Source: Akkermansia muciniphila
GTDB taxonomy: Bacteria; Verrucomicrobiota; Verrucomicrobiia; Verrucomicrobiales; V1-33
Length of the DNA stretch: 57,529 nt
NCBI GenBank assembly: GCA_945900785.1
Contig: CAMDJM010000027.1
Span: forward strand, 1-57,529
Reading direction: 5' to 3'
Part shown: piece after piece, positions 8,608 through 16,850 of the stretch
How the letters are laid out: each line of letters starts with the position of its first letter
How positions within the stretch are numbered: the stretch's first letter is position 1
The notes under the pieces: generated by a model
Database searches by the model: none
What the model was told of the DNA's origin: nothing
Seen by the model: the letters and a program-made list of their open reading frames with translations, nothing else
Made by a program: the position numbers and the translations under genes

Positions 8608-9009
8608 TCAGGGAGCGATCTGGGTGCCCATGGCCAGCTCGCAGCCGGCGGCGAGCACCGCGTTTTGCACGCGCTGGACCATGCCGTGGGGCACCGCCTG
8701 ATCTGCATTGACGACGACGTAGCGGGTTTCTGATTTCACGGCCTCCAGGGCAGCGGCGAGATCGCCGGTGAAGACAGGCTTGTCATCCAGCCAGACCGAG
8801 GGGGTGGCCCCGGCGGTGATAGTGACGATGTGCGCCCGCTCGACGGGTTTCAGGCTGGATTGGGACGTGGGCAATTCCACACGGATGCCGCTGCGGACCA
8901 CGAGGTTGGAATTCAGCAGAAAAAAGATCAGCAGCAGCAGGACGATGTTCAACAAGGGAGCCAGATACAAAAAGTCCGGTCGCAGGGTGAGCGTGCTTTG
9001 GAGCTTCAT
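8608..9009 (-). CDS. exbD: ExbD/TolR family biopolymer transport protein
   Basis: A 133-residue inner-membrane protein with one N-terminal transmembrane helix (YLAPLLNIVLLLLIFFLL, about residues 15-33) and a periplasmic domain, the ExbD/TolR plan. The usual helix aspartate, which carries protons in ExbD (Asp25 in E. coli), is not in its normal context; an Asn lies in LAPLLNIVLLLL at that point. This may change or abolish proton coupling. The periplasmic part has the family pattern HIVTITAGATPSVWLDDKPV and ADQAVPHGMVQRVQNAV. It follows exbB by 65 bases and leads into the kinase gene, so these subunits form a stator linked genetically to a phospho-switch. Confidence 0.88.
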   Translation of the reverse strand: MKLQSTLTLRPDFLYLAPLLNIVLLLLIFFLLNSNLVVRSGIRVELPTSQSSLKPVERAHIVTITAGATPSVWLDDKPVFTGDLAAALEAVKSETRYVVVNADQAVPHGMVQRVQNAVLAAGCELAMGTQIAP

Positions 9010-9074
9010 CGGGCGGGGCGGAGTGGAGGGAAATCAGGCCCGGTGGATCACCGGCACGCAGGTTACGGCGGCGC

Positions 9075-9773
9075 TTACTTGACGATGACCGGTCCGCCCC
9101 CGGCGGCTTTGCGGCGTTTTTCCTCCACGCTGCGGGCCCCTTCCTTGAATTCCACGATATCCACGCTCTGACGGCTCTGCAGGAGCAGGTTCACGATTTC
9201 GATCCCGGCGCGCTCCATGTCGTGCATCAGGGTTTTGGCATTCTGGGCGAGGTAGGCATAAAGCACGTAGGCGGGGATGGCCACGGCGATGCCGGCTGCG
9301 CTGGTAACAAGGCTCCGGTAAATGCCCCGGGCCAGTTCAGTATTGGTGGCGTAGCCGTTTTGAGCCACAGGCAGAAAGGTATCCACCAAGCCGAGCACGG
9401 TGCCGAGCAGGCCGATGAGGGGAGCGATGTAGGCGATAGAAAGCAGGACGGGCAGGGAGCGCTCCAGCCGGGGGACTTCCAACTGGCCAGCTTCCTGGGC
9501 GATCTCCTTCAGTTCAATGCGCTCGGCCTCGTGGCGGGTGAGCACCGCCTTCATGACCCGGGCGACGGGCCCGGGGGTGCCGGCGCAGACGTGAAGCGCC
9601 TCCGCGTAGTTTTTCCGGCTGATCAGATTGCCCAGTCCCTGCAGGAGGTCCTGCACCACGATGGTGGAGCGGTGAAAATGGAAGAAACGTTCCAGGAAAA
9701 TGCCCACAGCCAACAGACTGCATCCCAGTAGAATAAAGATGAGGGGGCCTCCCTGAGTGATCAGTTCCTTCAT
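9075..9773 (-). CDS. exbB: MotA/TolQ/ExbB proton channel family protein
   Basis: A 232-residue stator subunit. Three transmembrane segments are visible: GGPLIFILLGCSLLAVGIFL near residues 8-27, LSIAYIAPLIGLLGTVLGLV near 110-130, and GIAVAIPAYVLYAYLA near 165-180. The motif IGLLGTVLGLVDTF and the small-residue third helix are diagnostic of ExbB/TolQ. It is the first gene of the exbB-exbD-kinase-phosphatase run, and no TonB homologue is present nearby. About 160 bases upstream separate it from the GxxExxY gene; this holds the probable promoter, though no clear -35/-10 pair could be chosen. Confidence 0.92.
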   Translation of the reverse strand: MKELITQGGPLIFILLGCSLLAVGIFLERFFHFHRSTIVVQDLLQGLGNLISRKNYAEALHVCAGTPGPVARVMKAVLTRHEAERIELKEIAQEAGQLEVPRLERSLPVLLSIAYIAPLIGLLGTVLGLVDTFLPVAQNGYATNTELARGIYRSLVTSAAGIAVAIPAYVLYAYLAQNAKTLMHDMERAGIEIVNLLLQSRQSVDIVEFKEGARSVEEKRRKAAGGGPVIVK

Positions 9774-9936
9774 TGATTAGAAGTTCTTAGCGGGATCCGT
9801 GCCAGTGGACAACCGGCAAATGCAGCGGCCAAAGCTTAAGCCAACTTAGGCATTTGCGCCATGTTTTTTTAAAAAATGATCTTTTTCCCACGACGTTGCT
9901 CCGTGCCAGCCCGTGCCGCCGCACGACTCCGGCGCT

Positions 9937-10344
9937 TCAGCTCTGGTAGTGCAGGGCTGGCGGCAGTTCGGAGACGATGATTCTTTTCACGCCATCGCGC
10001 AGGTTATCCACGTTGAAATTCACCAGCAGCCCCGTCTCCACCCCGGTCAGGCGCAGGACATTCTTCATGTGGTTCTTGGTGGTTTCCCCCAAATCCGGCA
10101 ATGCCGTGGTGACGATGACGCTTTCCTCGATCAAAAAATCCACCCGCATGGCACCATCCACCCGGTGGCCTTTATAAACTATCGGCATGGGGTGATCGCG
10201 TTTAAAAATAATCTCCCGCATTCTCAGCTCCAGCGCGAGGCAGTCGCGGTAGGCCTCCGGCATCAATCCCGGTCCGAGATGCCGATGGACCTCCATGCAG
10301 GCTCCAATAATAAGATGTGGCAGTTCCCGGGCGTCTAAATTCAC
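9937..10344 (-). CDS. GxxExxY family protein
   Basis: A 135-residue protein of the GxxExxY family, thought to be PD-(D/E)XK nuclease-like; cellular role unknown. The N-terminal motif HRHLGPGLMPEAYRDCLALE is seen at residues 20-39. The glutamate is shifted one place from the usual spacing because of a proline (GLMPEAY in place of GLLESVY). Later come VDFLIEESVIV, where the conserved Asp and Glu of the family lie, and the closing GLLVNFNVDNLRDGVKRII. The family is scattered among genomes by transfer. It is a single gene here with no partner. Confidence 0.85.
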   Translation of the reverse strand: MNLDARELPHLIIGACMEVHRHLGPGLMPEAYRDCLALELRMREIIFKRDHPMPIVYKGHRVDGAMRVDFLIEESVIVTTALPDLGETTKNHMKNVLRLTGVETGLLVNFNVDNLRDGVKRIIVSELPPALHYQS

Positions 10345-10504
10345 GGCAGTAGAGACCCTTACACCCGGTCCGCGTTAAAAGAAAGTTTATTTCCCGCACA
10401 ATCCACCTGCGGGAAGCGCGGGAGGACCACGCCATCCACGCCATGCAGCCAACCAAGCGGACCACTCTTGCAAGCCGCCGCCCTTTCCGCTTCTCTTGCC
10501 GGAA

Positions 10505-13111
10505 ATGAACACCTGCCTGCCTGCCGTCTTCCTCGCTACCCTGTTCCTGCCTGCGGCCAGCCTCCAGGCGGCCGATCCCGCCCCACCTCAGGTGTTGGCC
10601 CCCGGCTGGGAGATTTCCCTGTTTTCCACGGAACCTGACATCATGACGCCCATCGGCATCGCGGTGGATGGCAAGGGCCGCGTTTTTGTCACGGAGAGCC
10701 ACACCCACAGGGTCGCGCCAGGCTACCCCGGGCCCAAAACAGACCGCGTTAAAATTTATGAAGACACCAACCACGATGGGCGGGCGGATCGGGTGTCCAT
10801 TTTCGCAGAAGGCTTCACGGCGGCGATGAATCTCGCCTTTGATCCGGATGGCGTGCTCCATCTCGTGCACCGGAATGGAGTGCTGCGTCTGGAAGACAAG
10901 GACCAGGATGGCGTCTGCGAAAAACAGGTGCCGCTGCTGACCCTGGATACCAAAGAGACCTACCCTCACAATGGTCTGGGCAGCATCGCCTTCACCCCGG
11001 ATGGTTACCTGTTCATCGGCAGCGGGGAAAACTTCGGAGCCACTTACACCGCCACGGCGGCGGATGGCTCCAGCCTCACCTACACCCCCGGCGGAGCGAA
11101 TATCTTCCGACTGAAACGTGATGGCTCCCAGTTGGAACGCTACGCCACGGGGATGTGGAATGCCTTCGTCCTGACCATCGACGGGGCGGGCCGCCTCTTC
11201 GCCTGTGATAATGATCCGGACTCCCTGCCGCCCTGCCGCTTCCTGCACATCGTGCCGGGCGGGGACTACGGCTATCAATTCCAATACGGCCGGAGCGGCC
11301 TGCATCCGTTTGTTTGCTGGAATGGGGAGCTGCCCGGCACCCTGCCCATGATCACCGGCACCGGCGAGGCCCCCACCGGCATCCTCGACGTTCGCCTCGC
11401 CAGGCTGGGCCCCGGGCGGGGGAATGGATTCCTGATTACCGAATGGGGCGACGGCACGCTCTCATGGTTTCGGCTGCAGCCACAGGGTGCCTCCTTCACC
11501 GCCAGCCGGGAGGTGGTGATCCGGGGGGATGCCGCCTTCCGTCCCGCCTGTCTTGCCGCCGCGCCGGATGGCAGCGTTTACATTACAGACTGGGCCGACC
11601 GCGAATATGCCGTGCACCAGAAAGGCCGCATCTGGCATCTCAAAGCCAGCGCGCCTGAGCAAACCCCACGGGAAGGCCAATCCCTGCCTCTCACCGAACC
11701 TGAACAACGCCGCGCCCGCCTGACGGCCGCCACCGGCCCCGCCGCCTGGCCGGAACTGAAAGCCGCCCTGACGGATCCTGACCCTTACATTCTCAGCGCC
11801 GCCCTCGCCGCCCTGCAGCTGCCGGCGTATCTGGAAAACCTGAAAGCAGAAACCACCAGTGCCGACGCCAAAATCCGCCTCGGCGCCCTCCTCGCCCTGC
11901 ATCGCGCCAATGCCCCCGGGGCTGAATCCTTCCTGAAAGCGGCCCTCGCTGACCCTGACGCTGCCATGCGCCGCCTCGCCATGATGTGGGCCGCCGAACT
12001 GCGGCTGAAGGACCTGCGGCCCCTTGTGGAAAAAGCCCTCGAAGCCGGTGGGCCGGCCACCGCGATCAGTCAGGACGACTTCGCCCTCTGGCTGGCCGCC
12101 ATGGACCTCATTGCCCGGGACGCCGCCCCCACCGCCGCCACCGCCACCGCTTCCAACGATGATCTGCTGCAAAAACTCCTCGCAGATCCCGCCACTTCCC
12201 CGGGCATCAAAGCAGCGGTGATTCCGATGCTCACCAATTTCAAGGCCCCGGCCATGATCCGCACCCTGATGGCGCTGGCCGCCAGGGGCGAAACCCGGGT
12301 GCGCCAGCAGGCCATCCGCAGCCTCGCCTTTGTCAGCGTCAAAGCGGTGGTCCCTCCCCTGCAAAAAATTGCCCTGGCTCCCACCGAAGCGCCCGGCCTG
12401 CGCATGGATGCCATCAGCGCCCTGGCCAAACGCGATACCGCCGACCTCCTGCCCCTGCTTCCCCTGCTGAACGATCCGGATCCTGACATCGCCACGGATA
12501 TGGGCCGGGCCCTGCGCTCCCATGCCAGCGATGCTGCCGTGAAAGCCGCTCTGAGCGCCAGCGCTGCGAACCCCGCCGCCCCCGGGGACTTGAAGGCCCA
12601 TCTCTCCCTCATCCTGGGCACCCCGCCCCCCATCCCGCGCCCGGGCTCCGATGCGGAGTGGATCACCGCTTTGATGGATGACAAGGCACCCGCCAGCGTG
12701 GAGCGCGGGCGGCGGGTCTTTTTCAGCGCCAACGCCCTCTGCAGTTCCTGTCACATTGCAGAAAACCGGGGGGTGATCGTCGGACCGGACCTGGGGAACA
12801 TCACCCGCTCCTCCGACCGTGCGAAACTCATCCAATCCATCCTCGAGCCCAGCCGGGAAATCGGCCCGCTCTATGGCACCAAGGCCGTCACCATGAAAGA
12901 CGGATCCGTCATTTCCGGCGTGCAGGCGATCAAGGACGGCGGTGGCAATCTGAACATCCTCCAAGCCGGCGGCATCCTCGTGCCCGCGCCCCGCGATCAG
13001 ATTGTCAGAGTGGATGAAACCCCCGTCTCCCTCATGCCGGATGGGCTGGAGCTGGGCCTCACCGTGCAGGATTTCCGGGATCTCCTCGCCTGGTTGATGA
13101 CTTTGAAATAA
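10505..13111 (+). CDS. PVC-type heme-binding dehydrogenase (beta-propeller, HEAT repeats, CxxCH)
   Basis: A secreted protein of 868 residues from the start at 10505. After a signal peptide ending near SLQAAD comes a membrane-bound-dehydrogenase type beta-propeller (GWEISLFSTEPDIMTPIGIA; then VKIYEDTNHDGRADRVSIFAEG). Residues about 400-700 are alanine-rich helical pairs typical of HEAT repeats. The C-terminal cytochrome-like domain holds CSSCH at about 746-750, then GPDLGNITRSS and the closing DGSVISGVQ segment. This domain order is a hallmark of Planctomycetes and Verrucomicrobia, where large paralogous sets exist. The substrate is probably a sugar or alcohol, but nothing in the sequence names it. 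The gene stands alone. Confidence 0.92.
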   Translation: MNTCLPAVFLATLFLPAASLQAADPAPPQVLAPGWEISLFSTEPDIMTPIGIAVDGKGRVFVTESHTHRVAPGYPGPKTDRVKIYEDTNHDGRADRVSIFAEGFTAAMNLAFDPDGVLHLVHRNGVLRLEDKDQDGVCEKQVPLLTLDTKETYPHNGLGSIAFTPDGYLFIGSGENFGATYTATAADGSSLTYTPGGANIFRLKRDGSQLERYATGMWNAFVLTIDGAGRLFACDNDPDSLPPCRFLHIVPGGDYGYQFQYGRSGLHPFVCWNGELPGTLPMITGTGEAPTGILDVRLARLGPGRGNGFLITEWGDGTLSWFRLQPQGASFTASREVVIRGDAAFRPACLAAAPDGSVYITDWADREYAVHQKGRIWHLKASAPEQTPREGQSLPLTEPEQRRARLTAATGPAAWPELKAALTDPDPYILSAALAALQLPAYLENLKAETTSADAKIRLGALLALHRANAPGAESFLKAALADPDAAMRRLAMMWAAELRLKDLRPLVEKALEAGGPATAISQDDFALWLAAMDLIARDAAPTAATATASNDDLLQKLLADPATSPGIKAAVIPMLTNFKAPAMIRTLMALAARGETRVRQQAIRSLAFVSVKAVVPPLQKIALAPTEAPGLRMDAISALAKRDTADLLPLLPLLNDPDPDIATDMGRALRSHASDAAVKAALSASAANPAAPGDLKAHLSLILGTPPPIPRPGSDAEWITALMDDKAPASVERGRRVFFSANALCSSCHIAENRGVIVGPDLGNITRSSDRAKLIQSILEPSREIGPLYGTKAVTMKDGSVISGVQAIKDGGGNLNILQAGGILVPAPRDQIVRVDETPVSLMPDGLELGLTVQDFRDLLAWLMTLK

Positions 13112-13127
13112 CTCTGAAAAGGATGCA

Positions 13128-13262
13128 GACGGGCCACGGATGGCACCGATACAACGGATCATCACGGATATAAGCAGAATGGCAGTTTCACCCTGAAGGT
13201 GAATCAATCAGTTCCCATAAATCAGTGATGATCCGTAGAATCCGTGCCATCCGTGGCCCGTC
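13128..13262. repeat. Imperfect 38-base inverted repeat (palindromic intergenic element)
   Basis: Arms at 13128-13165 and 13225-13262 match at 35 of 38 positions. Both begin with GACGGGCCACGGATGGCAC read inward. The 59-base spacer contains a smaller hairpin, TTCACC-CTGAA-GGTGAA. The element fills the gap between the heme-binding dehydrogenase and the broken dehydrogenase gene. Its wording (ATCCGTGCCATCCGTGG) resembles dispersed palindromes found in many environmental genomes. No protein is encoded. Confidence 0.85.
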
Positions 13263-13282
13263 AACTACCCAGGAAAAAACAG

Positions 13283-14271
13283 TCAGGCAACCTGGTTTGG
13301 CGTCTGCCGTCCGGCTGCAAAATCATCCAGATTCCCCATCGTGGTCGCCGAGATGTTTTGCATCGCCTCCCGCGTGAAAAAGGCCTGATGGCTCGTCACC
13401 AGCACATTGGGAAAACTCAGCAGCCGCATGAAGGTATCGTCCTGGATGATGTCGCTGGAATGATCCTCAAAAAACAACTCCGCCTCCTCCTCATACACAT
13501 CCAGCGCCAGGCCGCCCAACCGCCCTGACTTCACCGCCGCCACCGCCGCTTCCGTGTCGATCAGGGCCCCGCGGCTGGTATTGATCACGAAGGCACCCGG
13601 CGGCAGCAGGGCAAAGGTCATGGTATCCAGCAGGTGCCGGGTCGCGGGCAGCAGCGGCAATGCAGGCTGACCACGAGGGATTGAGCCAGCAGATCCTCCA
13701 CCGGGAGATAACGCACGCCACGGGCTTCCAGCGCCTCGTCAGGCCTGACATCATAGGCCAGCACCCGGCAGCCAAAGCCCAGCATGATCTCCGCGAAAAT
13801 ACGGCCAATGGTGCCCGTGCCGATCACCCCCACCGTCTTCCCATGCAGGTCCACGCCCATCAGGCCATCAATGGAAAAATTCCCATCCCGCACCCTCCAC
13901 CAGGCGCGTGGCACCTGCCGGTTCAGCGCCAGCAGCAGGGCCACCGCGTGTTCCGCCACCGCATAGGGGGAATACGCCGGCACCCGCGCCACCTGCATCC
14001 CCAGCTCCCGCACCACCGCCAGTTCCACATTGTTATATCCCGCACAGCGCATCGCGATAAAGCACGTCCCCGCCGCGTGCAGCGCCCGCAGCACCGGGCC
14101 ATCCAGCACATCATTTACAAAGGCACACACCGCCGGACACCCTGCCGCCAACGCCACCGTATCCAGCCGCAGCCGGTTTTCCACAAACACCAGCTCATGT
14201 CCTGCGGCGGCATTGCCTGCGGTCAAAAATTCCCGGTCATACGGCTTGGTGCTGAATACGGCTGTTTTCAT
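13283..14271 (-). pseudogene. ldhA: D-lactate dehydrogenase-type 2-hydroxyacid dehydrogenase, one-base frameshift
   Basis: Two frames together give a full-length NAD-dependent D-2-hydroxyacid dehydrogenase. The first part (14271 down to about 13660) carries RCAGYNNVEL, AEHAVALLLALNRQ and the nucleotide loop GVIGTGTIGRIFAEIMLGFG. The second part (13660 down to 13283) carries LLPATRHLLDT, INTSRGALIDT, DVYEEEAELFFED and the catalytic histidine in TSHQAFFTREA. The family expects VSLHCPLLPATRHLL at the join. The DNA reads CATTGCCGCTGCTGCCC where CATTGCCCGCTGCTG would keep the frame, so a single C is missing around 13655-13657. It is either a recent pseudogene or a sequencing error in a C/G run. 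The product, if intact, would reduce pyruvate to D-lactate. Confidence 0.88.
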
Positions 14272-14322
14272 GCCTCCAGCCTACGCTTTCCTACCCACGG
14301 CACAACCCGTGAGGCGCGCGGG

Positions 14323-15813
14323 CTAATCACCACTGAAATTCAGGGAATCCACCACCCCCTGGGCCCGCAATACCTCGATTTGGCCGCCGCCACTGGCTTT
14401 GAGGGACTTCAGCTGCGCGGCAAAATCCGGCACGGTCAGCCCCTTGGAGTCAGCCGCATCAGCCGGACGCCCCCCGTTGCGTTCCTGGATCCGGAGAATG
14501 GTATCGCCAGGCGAAAGTCTGCCCTGCCATTCACTCTGGGCCCCCACCCGCTCCACCGCCACCCCGCCTTCCGGCAGTCCCAGGCGGGCCACCCGGATCC
14601 GTTCCACCCGGCGCAGGCCGCGCACCGTCAGCCCATCCATGTCCTGACTTTCCGGCACCTCACTGTCCTCACTGATGGTTTTCCAATCCACCACCGTCGC
14701 TGTCAGGGTCAGGCTTTCCCCGCCCCGTTTCACTTCCATAGGGATCTCCTCGCCCACCTGATGTTTGCGCAGGCGGCGGTAGAAATCATCCCGGCTCCGC
14801 ACCGCTTCCCCGTCCATCGCCAGGATGCGGTCATTTTTCTGAAGGCCGGCGGCAGCAGCAGGGGACTTCTTTTCCACCCCGGCCACGATGGCGCACTGCG
14901 GCTTGCCTCCAGATTGATAGGACATGTCAGGCCAGTCATCCACCGTGATCCCCAGGTAGCCGCGGGGCCGGCCCTTGTGGATCATCCGCTCGTAGGCGTC
15001 CTGCACCTCATTGCCCGGAATCGCCAGTCCATAGGCCTGTCCGGCCGCCGATTGCTGCGGCGAGATCACCAGCCGGGAATTGATGCCGATCAGCTCCCCC
15101 CGGATATTCACCAGCGGCCCGCCGGAATTGCCAGGGTTGATGGTGCAGTCCGTCTGCAGAAAGGATTCCAACGTATCGCTGACCCGGCGGGAGCGGTTGC
15201 TAATGATCCCCTGCGTCACCGTCTCCGCCAGGTTGAGCGGATTCCCGAGGGCAAAGACCATATTCCCTGGCCGCATCAGATCCGAGTCCCCAAAAACCAT
15301 CCAGGGAAACGATTCCCCTTCGCGGCGCGGCTCGATCTGGAGCAGGGCGATATCCACCGTTTCGTCACGGTCGATGATTTTCGCGCGCCGTGGTTCATCA
15401 TCCCCATGCAGCCGCACCCGGATCAGCACATCCTCCCCAGCGACCACATGCCAGTTGGTGATCACCAGCCCTTCCTTGCTGACAATCACGCCGGATCCGA
15501 CGCCGGGCTCCCTCACGATCCGGCTGGTGGTCAACGGGCCCAGCGCTGTAGTGTCGGTCGTGGTAACGGTCCGTTGGCGGTCCACATCCACGCTGACGTA
15601 AGCCGGCAGCGTCTTCTCCACCACATTGGCCATCGCGTCATTCAGCGCGGCGGCCACATCCAGCCTCGGAGGCAGCGTGGCCTCCTGCGCCACGCTATTG
15701 CGGGTTCCCGCCGCCGCCGGGCTCTCCGGCAAAAGAGTGACCACCCTGACCAATCCGGCGGAGACGGCAAAAACAGCAATGGTTATAAGAAAATCCCGGA
15801 CCGGCACATTCAT
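14323..15813 (-). CDS. HtrA/DegP-type serine protease with PDZ domains
   Basis: A 496-residue envelope protease. A hydrophobic N-terminal helix (residues 9-24) is a signal peptide or anchor. The chymotrypsin-like domain has the triad His122 (TNWHVV), Asp154 (VDIALL) and Ser230 (NPGNSGGPL). A first PDZ domain follows at about residues 285-370 (GYLGITVDDWPDM; SPAAAAGLQKNDRILAMDGE). A second PDZ-like module lies at about 400-490 (LGLPEGGVAVERV; LSPGDTILRI). It would degrade or refold damaged proteins in the periplasm. It ends 52 bases downstream of the start side of the frameshifted dehydrogenase and has no operon partner. Confidence 0.94.
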   Translation of the reverse strand: MNVPVRDFLITIAVFAVSAGLVRVVTLLPESPAAAGTRNSVAQEATLPPRLDVAAALNDAMANVVEKTLPAYVSVDVDRQRTVTTTDTTALGPLTTSRIVREPGVGSGVIVSKEGLVITNWHVVAGEDVLIRVRLHGDDEPRRAKIIDRDETVDIALLQIEPRREGESFPWMVFGDSDLMRPGNMVFALGNPLNLAETVTQGIISNRSRRVSDTLESFLQTDCTINPGNSGGPLVNIRGELIGINSRLVISPQQSAAGQAYGLAIPGNEVQDAYERMIHKGRPRGYLGITVDDWPDMSYQSGGKPQCAIVAGVEKKSPAAAAGLQKNDRILAMDGEAVRSRDDFYRRLRKHQVGEEIPMEVKRGGESLTLTATVVDWKTISEDSEVPESQDMDGLTVRGLRRVERIRVARLGLPEGGVAVERVGAQSEWQGRLSPGDTILRIQERNGGRPADAADSKGLTVPDFAAQLKSLKASGGGQIEVLRAQGVVDSLNFSGD

Positions 15814-16018
15814 AGTGGAAAAGCCCCACCGGTAGTAGCCCGCCGGCTTTCATGCAACCCCTTCAGTCACCCCGCTCCTGCCAACCGGTCCACCCGGCGG
15901 TGTTTTTTTTGTTTGGAGGTAGGGGCCATTTACCTCTGAAAACCTGGTCAGGAATTGCTTGTCTGCGGAACCAACCTTCATATGGTGGAAAACAATGCCC
16001 CGCTGCTGCTTCCTTTAA

Positions 16019-16495
16019 ATGTCTCTTCATCCCGAATTTCCCTCTTCTCCTTATGAGCCGCTCATCCCGGAGCAGCGCTGGTTCCCGGCCGATGAGACCA
16101 TGCGGGCTACCGCATATGAAAAGCTTCTGCCGCCTTTGGTGGCCAATATCCGTAGAGAGGTTTTTGCTTGGCGGGGGAAGGGATACCCGGGAGCTTCCGC
16201 CACTTCCATTGCATTGCTGACCTGGTGGTTCGAAACCACCCATCTGTTGGAAAATGCGGATGGCTCCTGTTCAGAATTCAGCTATTATTTCGCCCAGAGG
16301 GAGGCTGTGGAAACAGTCATCTGGCTCTACGATGTCAAAAAGGCCCGGGACAAGTTTGACTTGCTCCGTTACGATGCTTCCGGGGCTGTTTCGGCTGGCA
16401 TGTTTGATGAAAACTGGCCCCGCTACGTGCACAAGCTGGCTACGGGGGCAGGTAAAACCAAGGTGCTATCCCTGCTGGGCCCGATGGCACTCTGA
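16019..16495 (+). pseudogene. Type III restriction subunit (helicase/nuclease), N-terminal remnant
   Basis: Only the first 158 residues remain of a protein normally some 850-900 residues long. The remnant runs from LHPEFPSSPYEPLIPEQRWF through ALLTWWFETTHLLE, YYFAQREAVETVIWLYDVKK and FDENWPRYVHKLATGAGKTK. The last is the Walker A motif of the helicase. This order is that of the large restriction subunits of type III-like systems. Reading frame and similarity end just after Walker A, giving a nonsense tail LLGPMAL. Translocase motifs and the nuclease domain are gone, so it is inactive. A methyltransferase stub 180 bases on supports deletion of a whole restriction-modification locus. Confidence 0.8.
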
Positions 16496-16517
16496 AGGCC
16501 CTGCAGATCCTGCTCAA

Positions 16518-16561
16518 CCTCAATAGAACCTCAATAGAACGTCGATAGAACTGCTTTAGAA
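16518..16561 (+). repeat. Four tandem copies of an 11-base unit
   Basis: The units read CCTCAATAGAA, CCTCAATAGAA, CGTCGATAGAA and CTGCTTTAGAA, in phase with about one helical turn. A related TTTAGAACCTCTTTAG occurs at about 16640-16656. It lies in the junction between the restriction and methyltransferase remnants. Confidence 0.75.
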
Positions 16562-16673
16562 ATCCCAATCCGCAACGCAACCCGCTGATTATCAACGATA
16601 ATTCTCAAGACATGGGCCTCTGCAACCTCAATGCCACGTCTTTAGAACCTCTTTAGCCCCCTCCTTTTCCCCC

Positions 16674-16850
16674 ATGGCCCGCCCTCCTGCTGAACACTAC
16701 GAACTCTCCGACGCCGAGAAGCGCGATCTCATCGCCCTCATCGAAAAAGGACGCGTGGCTGAATTCAGACTCGATCTTTCAACCGACTGCGGGAAGGACT
16801 GGGCCGCCAGTTCGCAACTCAAGCGACCGCCAACCGCCCCAATGCCATGA
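16674..16850 (+). pseudogene. Type III DNA methyltransferase, N-terminal stub
   Basis: A 58-codon frame starting MARPPAEHYELSDAEKRDLI and continuing ALIEKGRVAE. These 30 residues resemble the start of the site-specific DNA methyltransferases that accompany the restriction subunit type seen at 16019, where the text goes on with a KYRFLLFEDKREVELVW-like segment. Here similarity stops at about 16763. The frame then runs through unrelated sequence to a TGA overlapping the creatininase start codon (ATGA at 16847-16850). I infer a deletion that fused the stub to foreign or distant DNA. The assignment rests on recall of the family start and is moderate. Confidence 0.5.

Noticed and set aside
7313..9773. 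Calling the ExbB-ExbD-kinase-PP2C operon a Zorya or type VI regulatory system
   Set aside because: ZorB-type peptidoglycan-binding domain, ZorC/ZorD/ZorE and all type VI structural genes are absent.
13660..15939. A 759-codon open frame on the plus strand over the HtrA gene
   Set aside because: It is rich in His, Pro and Arg with no family pattern, and the HtrA protease on the other strand has an intact catalytic triad.
16230..16245. A GTTCGAAAC-like segment reminiscent of a tRNA T-loop
   Set aside because: No acceptor, D or anticodon stems fit around it, and it lies inside the restriction-subunit remnant.
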